Notes under the pieces: generated by a model
Told to the model about the DNA's origin: nothing
The model's input: the letters and a program-made list of their open reading frames with translations, nothing else
The model's database searches: none
Shown here: positions 9,099 through 18,090 of the stretch, in pieces
Layout: each line of letters starts with the position of its first letter
Numbering within the stretch: the stretch's first letter is position 1
Program-made: the position numbers and the translations under genes
Assembly (NCBI RefSeq): GCF_000482465.1
Contig: NZ_AXVJ01000056.1
Location: forward strand, 1 to 64,000
Length of the DNA: 64,000 bases
Direction of reading: 5' to 3'
Origin: Runella limosa DSM 17973
Lineage (GTDB): Bacteria; Bacteroidota; Bacteroidia; Cytophagales; Spirosomataceae

Positions 9099-9884
9099 TT
9101 ACTTTCTGACTGACTTGATATATTCAGAGACGCCAAGGAGTGTATCTACATAAATCTCTTTTTCGTGTTGTTTCAAAAAGTGAACCAACTCTCGGTGCGC
9201 GGCCAGGGAAACATCGAGCGAGTGCTCTCCTCCCACCCCGTGGAATACAAAAACGAGTAAGGTATTGGTTTCAATGGCCTTTTTGACTAAAGCTATCATT
9301 TTTTCCCCTGAATCGTTGTTGACAATATAACCATCGGTGTTATACAAATCAATTTGGTCAATGGGGTGCATTTCGCCCCGTACACCGCGTGCCGCCATCA
9401 ATTCCCCCTTGAGGCCATCCATAAAAAACTGCGTGCCCACTTTAGCATCGCCACAGGTATAAGCAAACGTCCGACTTTTTTTCCCATCGATGGCTTCTAA
9501 CAGTACATTGGTCACTTTGATTTCTTCGGTGATGCGTTTGAGGGTGTATTTACTCAAATCGTTTTCGGGGTTAACCCACTGACGTCCAGGCAAGGACGCA
9601 TCGCAAGGATGGTACAGGGTATGATTTCCAAGCTCGTGGCCGCGTTGAGCCGCCTTTCGCCAATCTTGCAAGCGCTGGGTAAAGCCTGGAAATGAGCCCG
9701 AAATATAAAATGTACCTTTAAAACCCGCCGAATCTAAGGCAGGAATGGCATTGTTGAGGTGAACATTCAGGGCATCGTCGTACGTAAGCACAACGGCACA
9801 TTTTTTCCCGTTCCAAGGTTGCTTTTGGGCAAAACTCGCAAGTGATACGCCTAGAAAAAAACAAAGTAAGCGGATTGAATTCAT
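9099..9884 (-). CDS. Secreted polysaccharide deacetylase (NodB/CE4 fold)
   Basis: 261 residues with a signal peptide ending ...GVSLASFAQ. Motif 1 is CAVVLTYDDAL (catalytic and metal Asp pair), and motif 2 HELGNHTLYHP gives the two metal histidines. A late LVFVFHGVGGEH supplies the His of the last motif. CE4 enzymes remove acetyl groups from xylan, chitin or peptidoglycan; the adjoining xylan-type genes make acetyl-xylan or a plant glycan a fair guess. It is upstream of the bicupin gene. Confidence 0.85.
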   Translation of the reverse strand: MNSIRLLCFFLGVSLASFAQKQPWNGKKCAVVLTYDDALNVHLNNAIPALDSAGFKGTFYISGSFPGFTQRLQDWRKAAQRGHELGNHTLYHPCDASLPGRQWVNPENDLSKYTLKRITEEIKVTNVLLEAIDGKKSRTFAYTCGDAKVGTQFFMDGLKGELMAARGVRGEMHPIDQIDLYNTDGYIVNNDSGEKMIALVKKAIETNTLLVFVFHGVGGEHSLDVSLAAHRELVHFLKQHEKEIYVDTLLGVSEYIKSVRK

Positions 9885-10027
9885 GATTATTGGAGATGAG
9901 TATTGTTAGCGATGAGTTATGAGAGTTAAGTGATGAGGAGGGGGTGTTGAGGGGTCGGGTGTTGAGGGTTTCTTAAAACCCGACCGTGCAAAGGGTTGCT
10001 CACAACCCGCCTCGCCGTATTTTGTAA

Positions 10028-10060
10028 AGACTTGGCAAGTTTTGAAAACTTGCCAAGTCT
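10028..10060. repeat. 33-bp perfect palindrome in the deacetylase/esterase gap
   Basis: AGACTTGGCAAGTTTT and its exact complement flank a single G at 10044. A weaker imperfect palindrome around GGTCGGGT...AAAACCCGACC lies at ~9954-9986. They lie near the esterase gene end, so one may act as terminator, but the shape is like a dispersed chromosomal REP element. Confidence 0.6.
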
Positions 10061-10068
10061 CGCCTACA

Positions 10069-12009
10069 TTAGCGTTTTGCAGGTTCGTCGGTTCGGAAGG
10101 GCGAAGCGGGCAAACCTTCTTTGTTGTAAAAGTTGACATTTTCGGGGTTATCTGCCCACGCATAACGTACATACAAAGGTGCAGAAACAGCGTCATTCCA
10201 AACGACAATTTCGTTTTTTCCTTCAATACGCGCTTGCGCCCACACAAACTTTTTATCAGCGCCCGCTACGGCAAACCAGCGCAGTTCTTCGTCGTCTTTG
10301 GAAATAATGCCACTACCTGCTTGAGCAAAACGTAGTCGAATTTTACCGTTTTCGGGCGTGACTGAGGCCAAAAGTGGCCCTGAATGCACCACGTTTTGGT
10401 CGCCGTAGGCTAGTTTTTGGGCCGCGAATGATAAGCGATACCCAATGTCTTTTTTGTTTAACGGGTGAATATCATTCCATTCACCGAGGTCAATCGTGAC
10501 GACCAAAGCTGTATTGGGAACCGATAATAGTTTTAACTGCCCCTCACGTAAAACCGCCCATTGACTTTCGGACGGTAAATAATCGACCTCCATAAAATTG
10601 GCCAATTGTACCCCAAAGAAAGGTAAATCACCCTGCCCCCAACGGCTCCGCCAATCCTGCACCAAGGCAGGAAGTAAGTCACGGTAAGGCTCGGGATTTC
10701 CAGTATTAGACTCCCCTTGATACCACAAAAAACCCTTGGCGGCGGTCGATACCAGCGGCGCTATCATGGCGTTGAATAAGGCCGAAGGTTGGTTTTGGGC
10801 AGAAAAACTCACTCCATTGTCTTTGGCGAGAGGAAAAACCTCGCCCACTTTACACCACCAATCTCCCTTAATATCAAGCACTTGACCATTGGCAACCAAT
10901 GAATAGTTTTTATCAGGAACAAATCCCCCTTTTCCCGCTTGGTTGACCACCCGCACGACGAGGGTATTTTTGCCTTCTTTCAATACTCCCGCTGGAATTT
11001 CGTAACGGCGGGGCGGGTATTGGTAGGTAATGTTTCCCACTTGTTTGCCGTTAATGTAGGCAATATCAGCGTCCACAATTCGGCCCAAAAACAATTTAGC
11101 CGACACTCCCGTCATTGAAGCAGGGACGTCGATTTCTTTACGGTACCACACTACTCCGTTGAAGTCTTTGATGCCTTGGTCTTCCCAATAACCAGGCACG
11201 TTCATTCGCCGCCATCCTTTCGGAATGTAGTCTGCTGAATACCAAGGAACTGTTTCGCTCATGCCTTTGTCTTGCGATTTTCGGGGGGTATTGGCCGCGG
11301 CCATTTGTTTCAACAATGACTTTACGTACAGACTATCTTTATTTTTCTGTAAAGTGGCGGTCAGTTCTGGAAACTTAGCCAAGCCCTCCTCGCCAATCCA
11401 CGCCTCGATGGGAGTTCCGCCTACGCTAGCGTTGATCAAACCAATGGGAACGTGGTATTTTTCGTATAAATTTCTTGCAAAAAAATACGCAACAGCCGAA
11501 AATTGAAGCACGTCTTTGGGATTGGCCACTTTCCAGCTTCCTGATGGAAAATCGTCGCGTTTTTTTTGCAAATCAGTCAAAGTAGCTACAAAAAACAATC
11601 GAATTTCAGGATAATTAGCCGAGGCAATATCGTCGGGATATTTTTCTTTTACGCGTTCCATCGGTATCACCATGTTCGACTGCCCCGCACAAATCCAAAC
11701 GTCTCCAAACATCACATTACTGACTTTGATTTGATTTGTTCCCCGAAACACTAATTCAAAGGGCCCTCCTGTGGGCTGGGCAGACAGCTTCATTTCCCAT
11801 TTGCCCGTGGCATCGGCTTGGGTTTTGTATTGCTCATTTTTAAACAGAAGGCTCACTTTCTCTTGGGGAGATGCCCAGCCCCACAGTCGCAGCGATTGGT
11901 CACGCTGAAGCACCATGCCATCGCTAATGAGGCGAGGCAAACGAATTTGAGCCACGCACAGGGCATGGCTCAACAGCAAAATTCCAAGGACAGTTTTTAG
12001 AATCCTCAT
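10069..12009 (-). CDS. Sialate O-acetylesterase-like SGNH esterase with inserted jelly-roll domain
   Basis: 646 residues from MRILKTVLGILLLSHALCVAQ (signal peptide). The SGNH nucleophile block is ICAGQSNMVIPME near residue 115; later blocks are LWYQGESNTGNPEPYRDLLP and a DLGEWNDIHPLNKKDIG segment carrying the Asp/His pair. A beta-galactosidase-like carbohydrate-binding domain is inserted in the middle (GVVWYRKEIDVP, GRIVDADIAYINGKQVG). This domain order is typical of Bacteroidota SASA esterases. In this locus it probably removes acetyl groups from acetylated glucuronoxylan rather than from sialic acid. First in transcription order of the locus are the oxidoreductases; this gene is near its end. 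Confidence 0.85.
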   Translation of the reverse strand: MRILKTVLGILLLSHALCVAQIRLPRLISDGMVLQRDQSLRLWGWASPQEKVSLLFKNEQYKTQADATGKWEMKLSAQPTGGPFELVFRGTNQIKVSNVMFGDVWICAGQSNMVIPMERVKEKYPDDIASANYPEIRLFFVATLTDLQKKRDDFPSGSWKVANPKDVLQFSAVAYFFARNLYEKYHVPIGLINASVGGTPIEAWIGEEGLAKFPELTATLQKNKDSLYVKSLLKQMAAANTPRKSQDKGMSETVPWYSADYIPKGWRRMNVPGYWEDQGIKDFNGVVWYRKEIDVPASMTGVSAKLFLGRIVDADIAYINGKQVGNITYQYPPRRYEIPAGVLKEGKNTLVVRVVNQAGKGGFVPDKNYSLVANGQVLDIKGDWWCKVGEVFPLAKDNGVSFSAQNQPSALFNAMIAPLVSTAAKGFLWYQGESNTGNPEPYRDLLPALVQDWRSRWGQGDLPFFGVQLANFMEVDYLPSESQWAVLREGQLKLLSVPNTALVVTIDLGEWNDIHPLNKKDIGYRLSFAAQKLAYGDQNVVHSGPLLASVTPENGKIRLRFAQAGSGIISKDDEELRWFAVAGADKKFVWAQARIEGKNEIVVWNDAVSAPLYVRYAWADNPENVNFYNKEGLPASPFRTDEPAKR

Positions 12010-12091
12010 GGTTTGAATAGTACAATAGCCTCTCACAAGTTGATGACTTGCAAAAGGCTGTTAACGATAGGTTAAAGAAACGAAAGCAAGG

Positions 12092-13126
12092 TTATTTATA
12101 AGGCTCAATCGTCTGAATAGAGCCATCCGAATTGTGCTTTAATTCAGTGACTTTGATGTTGCGCAGGTGCGTTTTTCCCGTAAGTTGCACATCGTGATAA
12201 TACAAGTACCATTTTCCTTTAAATTCCACAATCGAATGGTGATTTGTCCAACCTTGCACGGGTTTTAAGACAATTCCTTGGTACGTAAAAGGGCCATAAG
12301 GATTATCCCCGACGGCATACGCAATGTTGTGCGTGTCGCCTGTAGAATAGGAGAAGTAGTATTTACCGTTGTACTTGTGTACCCAAGCTGCCTCAAAAAA
12401 ACGTTTATCTTTATCATCTTCCATGAGCAGTTTGCCATTTTCATCCAAAACTTTCACCTCTTTTACTTCTTCGGCAAAGCTCTTCATATCGGCCGACAGC
12501 TTCGCTACCCGTGGCAGCAAGGCCGTCTCCCCTTTTTTGGGATAATCCGTTTTTCCCAAATACGTATTTCCTTTCCAACGTTGCAGTTGACCGCCCCAAA
12601 TTCCGCCAAAATAGAGGTAGTAACTACCGTTCGTATCCTTAAAAACCGACGGGTCGATGCTATAACTTCCTTTGATTGGCTCTTTTTCGGCCACAAAAGG
12701 CCCGTCAGGTTTTTTGCTCGTCGCTACCCCGATACGAAAAATATCTTCTTTGTCTTTGGCAGGAAAATAGAGGTAATATGTCCCATTTTTAAACTCCGCA
12801 TCAGGCGCCCAAAGCTGACGGCTCACCCACGGAACATCTTTCATATCAAGCGCTACACCGTGGTCCGTTACTTTTCCATCAATGGCATCCATCGAAAACA
12901 CGTGGTAGTCTTTCATGTCAAAATGCCCACCGTCATCGTCGCGTTTGGTATCCGATTCAATATCGTGCGATGGGTAAATGTATATTTTACCGTTAAAAAC
13001 GTGCGCCGAAGGGTCAGCTGTGAAAATATGCGATACCAAAGGCTGCGAAATCGGCGTTTTTTTCTGCGCTTGTCCAGTAAGAGCAGCCGCCAAAAGCAGC
13101 GAAATTCCAACGTACTTGAGTTGCAT
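12092..13126 (-). CDS. Glycoside hydrolase family 43
   Basis: 344 residues with a signal peptide (LLLAAALTGQAQ). Five-blade propeller marks of GH43 are visible: FTADPSAHVFNGKIYIYPSHD (catalytic base Asp in ADPSA), KGSYSIDPSVFKDTNGSYYLYFGG (pKa-modulating Asp in IDPS), and FFEAAWVHKYNGKYYFSYSTG (general acid Glu in EAAW). It likely cleaves beta-xylosides or alpha-L-arabinofuranosides released from xylan in the periplasm. It is between the esterase and the TlpA-like gene on the same strand. Confidence 0.9.
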   Translation of the reverse strand: MQLKYVGISLLLAAALTGQAQKKTPISQPLVSHIFTADPSAHVFNGKIYIYPSHDIESDTKRDDDGGHFDMKDYHVFSMDAIDGKVTDHGVALDMKDVPWVSRQLWAPDAEFKNGTYYLYFPAKDKEDIFRIGVATSKKPDGPFVAEKEPIKGSYSIDPSVFKDTNGSYYLYFGGIWGGQLQRWKGNTYLGKTDYPKKGETALLPRVAKLSADMKSFAEEVKEVKVLDENGKLLMEDDKDKRFFEAAWVHKYNGKYYFSYSTGDTHNIAYAVGDNPYGPFTYQGIVLKPVQGWTNHHSIVEFKGKWYLYYHDVQLTGKTHLRNIKVTELKHNSDGSIQTIEPYK

Positions 13127-13143
13127 TATTTATAGCAAAAGGG

Positions 13144-14421
13144 TTAGTTGTCAATCAGTTTCAACAATTCGTTCAACGTATCGGGGGAACTTGGGCGTGG
13201 CGCGTCGGGGGCAATTATTTTACCATTTTTATCAATAATCACGTAGCGCGGAATGCTCGTCACCATCAATTTACGCAACATGGCGGCGTTGTCAGCGGGT
13301 TTTACGTGGCCATTTTCACCCTGCAATTGAAGTTGCTCCAATGCTTTTTTCCACGCCTCTTCTTTTTCGTCAATGGAGGCGTACAAAAACACAATTTTCT
13401 TTTTCTGCTTATCGGTCAACTTCTCTTGCATGGCTTTGGAATGAGGGAACTCGGCACGGCAAGGCCCGCACCAGCTCGCCCAAAAATCAAGATAAACGAC
13501 CTTTCCCTTAAAATCAGACAAACGAAACGTTTTTCCTTCGGCATTTTGCATGATAAGTTCGTCTTCCTTTCCTGCCTTTGAAGCCACCTCGGCAGGTTTC
13601 TTTTCCTCTTTGCGCGTGAGGACTTCGTTGCATTTCTCGGTCGCCAAACGGGTGTATTTTTCCGATTGTGGCGTTGTTTTCAACAAATCCAACGTACTCA
13701 CTACCGCATCTTTGGGTGTATTTAGGCACGTTTCACGCATCAATCGGCACAAATAATAGGGCAATGCTTGCGAACCCGCAAAGTATTTTTTGGCAAAAGC
13801 TGCTTTATCGTTCATCGCCGCTCCCATGTCGGAATATTTGTTAAAAGCATGGTCACGAGAGTTGAAATACGTCACAAAAACGACCAAAAAATCACGGTAC
13901 GGAGCCGTTAGGAAGGCTTCTTCGTTCGCGATTTTTTTAGGGTCCAATGCTTCGGTCATGACGGCGGGCAACGACGACATTTTCAAGTTTTTGGTATCGG
14001 CATTGCTCCGTGCCACAGCGTGATTGAGCACCCAATACCAGTAGTTCCAACGAATTGTGTTTTCGACATAGCGTTTGAACGGTTCTGAAAGCTTGGCCGC
14101 GTCGGGGTAATTTTTTAGAAAATCTTGCTGCTTGCGGCGTTGGTTGAAAAGGTCGATTTCTCGAACGTCGATGTTTTGAGAAAAGAGTAATTCGTATTGT
14201 TTTTTAGTGTCAAAATCAGCGGCAAATTTCTGTTGAAACTCGTTCCAAAATGATTTGTGAGTGGCATCATTCCAGAGCGCGTTGTACGCCTCCAAGACCG
14301 ACGCAGGCGCGCCTTCCTTAAAAATATCCAACGAATCTTTGGCCGCGACGGCTACCGTAGCTTGCGCCAAAAGCGTTTGCGCCCACAGTAACAAAACCGA
14401 TAGTAATAATCCAATTCTCAT
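13144..14421 (-). CDS. TlpA-family thioredoxin-fold lipid/periplasmic protein
   Basis: 425 residues from MRIGLLLSVLLLWAQTLLAQ (signal peptide); the upstream extension is unlikely. The C-terminal ~150 residues form an AhpC/TSA-Redoxin/TlpA domain with VVYLDFWASWCGPCRAEFPHSK (CxxC redox pair) and VTSIPRYVIIDKNGKI (cis-Pro). The N-terminal ~270 residues are helical and unassigned, as in many Bacteroidota TlpA-like proteins encoded next to polysaccharide genes. It would reduce or isomerise disulfides in the periplasm. Confidence 0.85.
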   Translation of the reverse strand: MRIGLLLSVLLLWAQTLLAQATVAVAAKDSLDIFKEGAPASVLEAYNALWNDATHKSFWNEFQQKFAADFDTKKQYELLFSQNIDVREIDLFNQRRKQQDFLKNYPDAAKLSEPFKRYVENTIRWNYWYWVLNHAVARSNADTKNLKMSSLPAVMTEALDPKKIANEEAFLTAPYRDFLVVFVTYFNSRDHAFNKYSDMGAAMNDKAAFAKKYFAGSQALPYYLCRLMRETCLNTPKDAVVSTLDLLKTTPQSEKYTRLATEKCNEVLTRKEEKKPAEVASKAGKEDELIMQNAEGKTFRLSDFKGKVVYLDFWASWCGPCRAEFPHSKAMQEKLTDKQKKKIVFLYASIDEKEEAWKKALEQLQLQGENGHVKPADNAAMLRKLMVTSIPRYVIIDKNGKIIAPDAPRPSSPDTLNELLKLIDN

Positions 14422-14493
14422 AAGATGGTAAATGGTTGTAAAAGTGACTTTACCCACCTAAACGCATTTTTCGTACCAGAAGTGCGGAAGCGC

Positions 14494-15252
14494 CTAAAAA
14501 CCAATCGAATTGCCTCCATCCACAGGCAATGAGACGCCCGTCACGTACTTAGCCGCATCCGACGACAAATAGACTGCCGCCCAACCAATGTCTTCGGGCT
14601 TACCAAAATAACCCATTGGGGTACGGTCGAGGGCTTTGTTCATACGGTCGGGGTCGCTGCTCATGGCGGTTTTCATCATGGCGGTTTCGATAAACCCAGG
14701 GGCAATGGCATTGACGCGAACGTTGAACTTCGAAAATTCGGAGGTAAGTACCTGTACCATCCCTTCTACGCCCGACTTTGAAGCTCCATACGCCACCACA
14801 CGGTCGATGCCGTAATAGGCCGCCATGGATGAAATCATCAAAATAGCCCCACTTTGACGCGCCACCATGCGTTTGGCACAAGCCCGAGTGAGGGAAAATA
14901 CGGCGCTTAAATTAGTATGAATAATTCGATGGAAATCTTCGTCAGAAACCTCCAGTGCTGGTTTTTTCATGTTGATACCCGCATTGTTGACCAATACATC
15001 AATGGGGCCAATCGTGGTTTCGATGTGTTCTACTAACGCCTCTAATTGTGACAAATCAGTAACGTCGTTTACCACGTAATGCGCTTTTTCGCCCAATTCT
15101 GCCACGGCTTCTTGAAGTGGGGTTTCGCGGCGACCAGTTATTACGACGGTTCCTCCTGCGGCAATCATACATTTTGCGATGGCGTTGCCAATACCACTAC
15201 CACCGCCAGTAATGAGGGCGATTTTGCCCTCTAACGAAAAAATCGGATTCAT
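14494..15252 (-). CDS. Short-chain dehydrogenase/reductase (possible fructuronate/mannonate oxidoreductase)
   Basis: 252 residues, classical SDR length. The NAD(P) motif is ALITGGGSGIGNAIA, the structural NNAG is VLVNNAGINM, and the active site is ISSMAAYYGIDRVVAYGASKSG (Ser, Tyr, Lys). The C-terminal PVDGGNSIGF is standard. The position between GH67 alpha-glucuronidase and uxuA suggests that it does the step between fructuronate and mannonate that classical UxuB does elsewhere; no uxuB-like gene is seen here. This assignment rests on context alone, and gluconate 5-dehydrogenase is an alternative. Confidence 0.85.
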   Translation of the reverse strand: MNPIFSLEGKIALITGGGSGIGNAIAKCMIAAGGTVVITGRRETPLQEAVAELGEKAHYVVNDVTDLSQLEALVEHIETTIGPIDVLVNNAGINMKKPALEVSDEDFHRIIHTNLSAVFSLTRACAKRMVARQSGAILMISSMAAYYGIDRVVAYGASKSGVEGMVQVLTSEFSKFNVRVNAIAPGFIETAMMKTAMSSDPDRMNKALDRTPMGYFGKPEDIGWAAVYLSSDAAKYVTGVSLPVDGGNSIGF

Positions 15253-15303
15253 TTATTTGGTAATTTTTTGGATTGCTTTTTTTTCACACAGATTACCAAT
15301 CTC

Positions 15304-15350
15304 GTCTCGACATCTTGTCGGGACGGGCATGGTTTAACGTCTCTGACGTT
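15304..15350. terminator. Two short hairpins after aguA
   Basis: GTCTCGACA-tct-TGTCGGGAC at 15304-15324 and AACGTC-tct-GACGTT at 15336-15350; the second overlaps the aguA stop. No strong T-run follows, so they may be REP-like or serve mRNA stability rather than termination. Confidence 0.35.
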
Positions 15351-17448
15351 ATCTTAAATGATAAATCTCGGTCAACTTCTTCACCTCATCTAAGGTTCGA
15401 GTAGGAGGCACAAGCGGTTTTGGAATCGGTAGTTTTGAAAATTCACCAAAATACAGCACGCAAGCATCACGCCACCACAACGCCTCTTTTTCTTGGATTT
15501 TCAAACGCCCTTTCACATCCTCAAACGTCTCTTTATCAATATCTGACTTCACACTTTCCCACGCCGATTGCAGCTTCCCAACTTGCCCGATACCATCATA
15601 ATAACGGTGGCAAAGTTCATCCCAAAGACTACGACCAGTGCTTAGTTTTTGAGTCCAAGGTACGTGATGAAACCAAAGCAGGTAGTCGAGTGGACATTTT
15701 TCAGCATTTCCCCAAAGTTGCTGAACTTCAGGGCTGTACAACTGAAGTGCATTGCTTACTTTCCCCGTACGGTCAAAGCCCAAACCAATGGAATCGGCGC
15801 GATGATAATAAATCGAAGTCCAGTCGGGGCGAGCGGCTTTGGTAAGCCACGGCTCGGGGCCGTAGTGGTGCCCCTCTCCCATCATATGCGACGTCCCCAA
15901 CGGATACGTGTAACTCACGTATATCGGGTGTGACTTGAGCATGATGTCCGTAATTTTTTGTACCGATTGAGGCTTTTGGGTCAACGTCATACGGGTCCAT
16001 TCTGTCGCAATTTGTTCCGACGACAGTGTATAATCCCACGCCAAACGGCCAAAAGCGTACCAGTTGCTTTGGTTAAAGGGATGTCCACACCAATTGGCGT
16101 CCGAACCTGTGTTGGCTACCCCAGCCATGAGCGAAAGTGAATGGTTTTCCGCACTTCCATCCACAATTTTAGCCACGGTCGTTCCTTTTCCTTTGGCATA
16201 GGTATCCGTATCCAAACATTCCTTGAACATGGGAGCGAGGTAGGTCAAGTGCGTTGATTGCCCCAAATATTCTTGCGTAATCTGAAACTCCATGCCCAAG
16301 GTTGTCTTGGGAAAAGCCCCAAACATCGGGTGAAATGGCTCACGAGGCATAAAATCAATGGGGCCATTTTTTACTTGGACAATCACTTTGGGGTCAAATG
16401 TGCCATCCAACGGCTTAAATTGGGCATAACCTTCTTTGAAACGGTCGCCTTTGGGATCGGCATTATAGACAAACGCCCGCCAAATAACGATACCACTGTA
16501 AGGCCGCATGGCTTCGGCCAGCATATTGGCCCCATCAGCATGGGTGCGTCCATAATCTTGCGGCCCTGGCTCTCCTTCGGAGTTTGCTTTGACCAAATAA
16601 CCGCCAAAATCGGGGATATATCGGTGTATTTCTTTGGTCTTTTCATTCCACCACTTGCGCACTTCGGGGTCGAGGGGGTCGGAGGTTTTAAGTCCTCCCA
16701 AGGTGCGCGGCGAACGGAAGTTTACCGAAATAAATACTTTGATGCCATAGGGACGAAGTAGATCGGCCACGGCTTTGATTTTTTCGAGGTATTCTTCGGT
16801 CAAAAAGCGTGAACTTGCATTAACGTTGTTGATAGATGTCGCATTGATACCCAACGAAGCATTGGCGCGGGCGTAGGTAATGTAACGCGGGCCAATCCGA
16901 AACGGAAGTTCAGTCCATTTCCACATCGACGAACCTGCGTAGCCGCGCTCGACGGTTCCGTTGGCATTATCCCAGTGATTGAGCATCCGTAATTTTATTT
17001 TAGGGCTACTTTTCACGGAAAGATTTACCAACGATTTCCCCGTTTGAAGGTACCGAAGTAGCTCAAACGCACCATATAACACACCCGCTTCCGATTTAGA
17101 CGAAATGACGATATTTCCTTTTTCCGAAAACAACTCAAAACCATCTTGGGGTAAATTGGAAGGAGAATTGGGGGCAACATTCAAGATAATTCCCCCCGAT
17201 TTGGTTGCAGTTTGCACAAGAACAGGTGCTTTTCCCAACAAACCTTTCAAGCCCATTTCTAATTCCTGAACCGCTACCTTGATGGTCGGATGCGATGAAT
17301 TGGCCGCTACAAATTGCGTCATTTTTGTGTAAGCTTCCCGCTGCTGTCCGTCAGGTAACAGGTCATACTTGAGCCACAGCCGCGAACCATCGTCGGCGAA
17401 GACTGCTGTTGAGACTAATAGCAGAAATAGGAACAAATATTTTATCAT
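15349..17448 (-). CDS. aguA: Alpha-glucuronidase, GH67
   Basis: 699 residues, usual GH67 length, with a signal peptide (YLFLFLLLVSTAVFA). The N-terminal GH67N-type domain (residues ~20-140) leads to the barrel starting KIKLRMLNHWDNANGTVERGYAG, a near-diagnostic GH67 sequence. Downstream are FGGYLVKANSEGEPGPQDYGRTHADGAN and ITQEYLGQSTHLTYLAP, all typical. The enzyme releases (4-O-methyl)-glucuronic acid from the non-reducing end of glucuronoxylo-oligosaccharides, and the freed acid can go to the UxuA branch encoded next to it. No frameshift seen. Confidence 0.95.
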   Translation of the reverse strand: MIKYLFLFLLLVSTAVFADDGSRLWLKYDLLPDGQQREAYTKMTQFVAANSSHPTIKVAVQELEMGLKGLLGKAPVLVQTATKSGGIILNVAPNSPSNLPQDGFELFSEKGNIVISSKSEAGVLYGAFELLRYLQTGKSLVNLSVKSSPKIKLRMLNHWDNANGTVERGYAGSSMWKWTELPFRIGPRYITYARANASLGINATSINNVNASSRFLTEEYLEKIKAVADLLRPYGIKVFISVNFRSPRTLGGLKTSDPLDPEVRKWWNEKTKEIHRYIPDFGGYLVKANSEGEPGPQDYGRTHADGANMLAEAMRPYSGIVIWRAFVYNADPKGDRFKEGYAQFKPLDGTFDPKVIVQVKNGPIDFMPREPFHPMFGAFPKTTLGMEFQITQEYLGQSTHLTYLAPMFKECLDTDTYAKGKGTTVAKIVDGSAENHSLSLMAGVANTGSDANWCGHPFNQSNWYAFGRLAWDYTLSSEQIATEWTRMTLTQKPQSVQKITDIMLKSHPIYVSYTYPLGTSHMMGEGHHYGPEPWLTKAARPDWTSIYYHRADSIGLGFDRTGKVSNALQLYSPEVQQLWGNAEKCPLDYLLWFHHVPWTQKLSTGRSLWDELCHRYYDGIGQVGKLQSAWESVKSDIDKETFEDVKGRLKIQEKEALWWRDACVLYFGEFSKLPIPKPLVPPTRTLDEVKKLTEIYHLR

Positions 17449-17459
17449 TGATTTTATTT

Positions 17460-17570
17460 GGTTATCTCCAGCTAAAGCAGGAGTCTATTCAATTTTTAAA
17501 TTTTATGCCTTGCCTCCAGCTTTAGCTGGAGATAACAAATATTCCTATCCATTTGGCTTTAGCCAAAGCC
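17460..17570. repeat. REP palindromes left of the RAYT gene
   Basis: GGTTATCTCCAGCTAAAGCAGGAG (17460-17483) and the inverted copy GCCTCCAGCTTTAGCTGGAGATAAC (17512-17536) form a BIME-like pair. A further hairpin GGCTTTAGCCAAAGCC is at 17555-17570, directly next to the transposase stop. The TTATCTCCAGCTAAAGC core returns on the right side of the gene. Confidence 0.85.
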
Positions 17571-18011
17571 TTATCTATCCTTAAATTGCTCAAATCCAAA
17601 CTTCGCAATAAACTCCTCATATTCTTGAGCAAAAGTCCTTTTCTGATGATGCTCCTCTTGCTTTTTTATATATTCCCTCACTTGATTTACCATTGATTCC
17701 GAAACCGAAACTGCAAAGTATTCATCTTGCCACTCAAGTTTTTCATCACATATTTTGTTTTTGTTAATCCAAAAAGCCGACTCTCCTTTGATGAGTTGCA
17801 TAATCTTGCTCATACTTTGGTCAATACCAAGCGATACCAAACAGTGAACATGGTCTGTGTAACCATTGATAAAATCAATATAAATTCCCTTCTCTTTGGC
17901 ATTTTCTCGGATATGATTAAAAATCGTTTGCCGCATTTCGCGCGTTTTCATAAAAGGAATTCGGCGCTTAGTTGACCATACAAAATGAATCCAAACTTTT
18001 ACATAGGGCAT
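17571..18011 (-). CDS. REP-associated tyrosine transposase (RAYT, IS200/IS605-like Y1 fold)
   Basis: 146 residues with the HUH motif as HVHCLVSLG (residues ~53-61) and a probable catalytic tyrosine in a late helix (VNQVREYIKKQEEHHQKR). The start MPYVKVWIHFVWSTKRRIPF is typical of TnpA_REP proteins. Y1 transposases cut and join single-stranded DNA at hairpins. The gene is flanked on both sides by palindromes sharing TTATCTCCAGCTAAAGC, which are its likely substrates. It interrupts the aguA-uxuA order without breaking either gene. Confidence 0.88.
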   Translation of the reverse strand: MPYVKVWIHFVWSTKRRIPFMKTREMRQTIFNHIRENAKEKGIYIDFINGYTDHVHCLVSLGIDQSMSKIMQLIKGESAFWINKNKICDEKLEWQDEYFAVSVSESMVNQVREYIKKQEEHHQKRTFAQEYEEFIAKFGFEQFKDR

Positions 18012-18026
18012 ATTGTAATGATTTTT

Positions 18027-18090
18027 GGTTATCTCCAGCTAAAGCTGGAGGCAATTCATAAAGCTGGAGGCAATTCATAAAGCTAGAGGC
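18027..18090. repeat. Right REP palindrome plus 19-bp tandem repeat overlapping uxuA 3' end
   Basis: GGTTATCTCCAGCTAAAGCTGGAG at 18027-18050 matches the left REPs. Its right arm is repeated in tandem as AAAGCTGGAGGCAATTCAT at 18041-18059 and 18060-18078, and as a shortened, changed copy AAAGCTAGAGGC at 18079-18090. The TAG stop of uxuA (18083-18085) is within the last copy. Confidence 0.85.

Noticed and set aside
12278-13135. 285-residue plus-strand frame opposite the GH43 gene
   Set aside because: Antisense to a well-supported GH43 gene, with Val/Arg/Phe-rich composition typical of an antisense reading.
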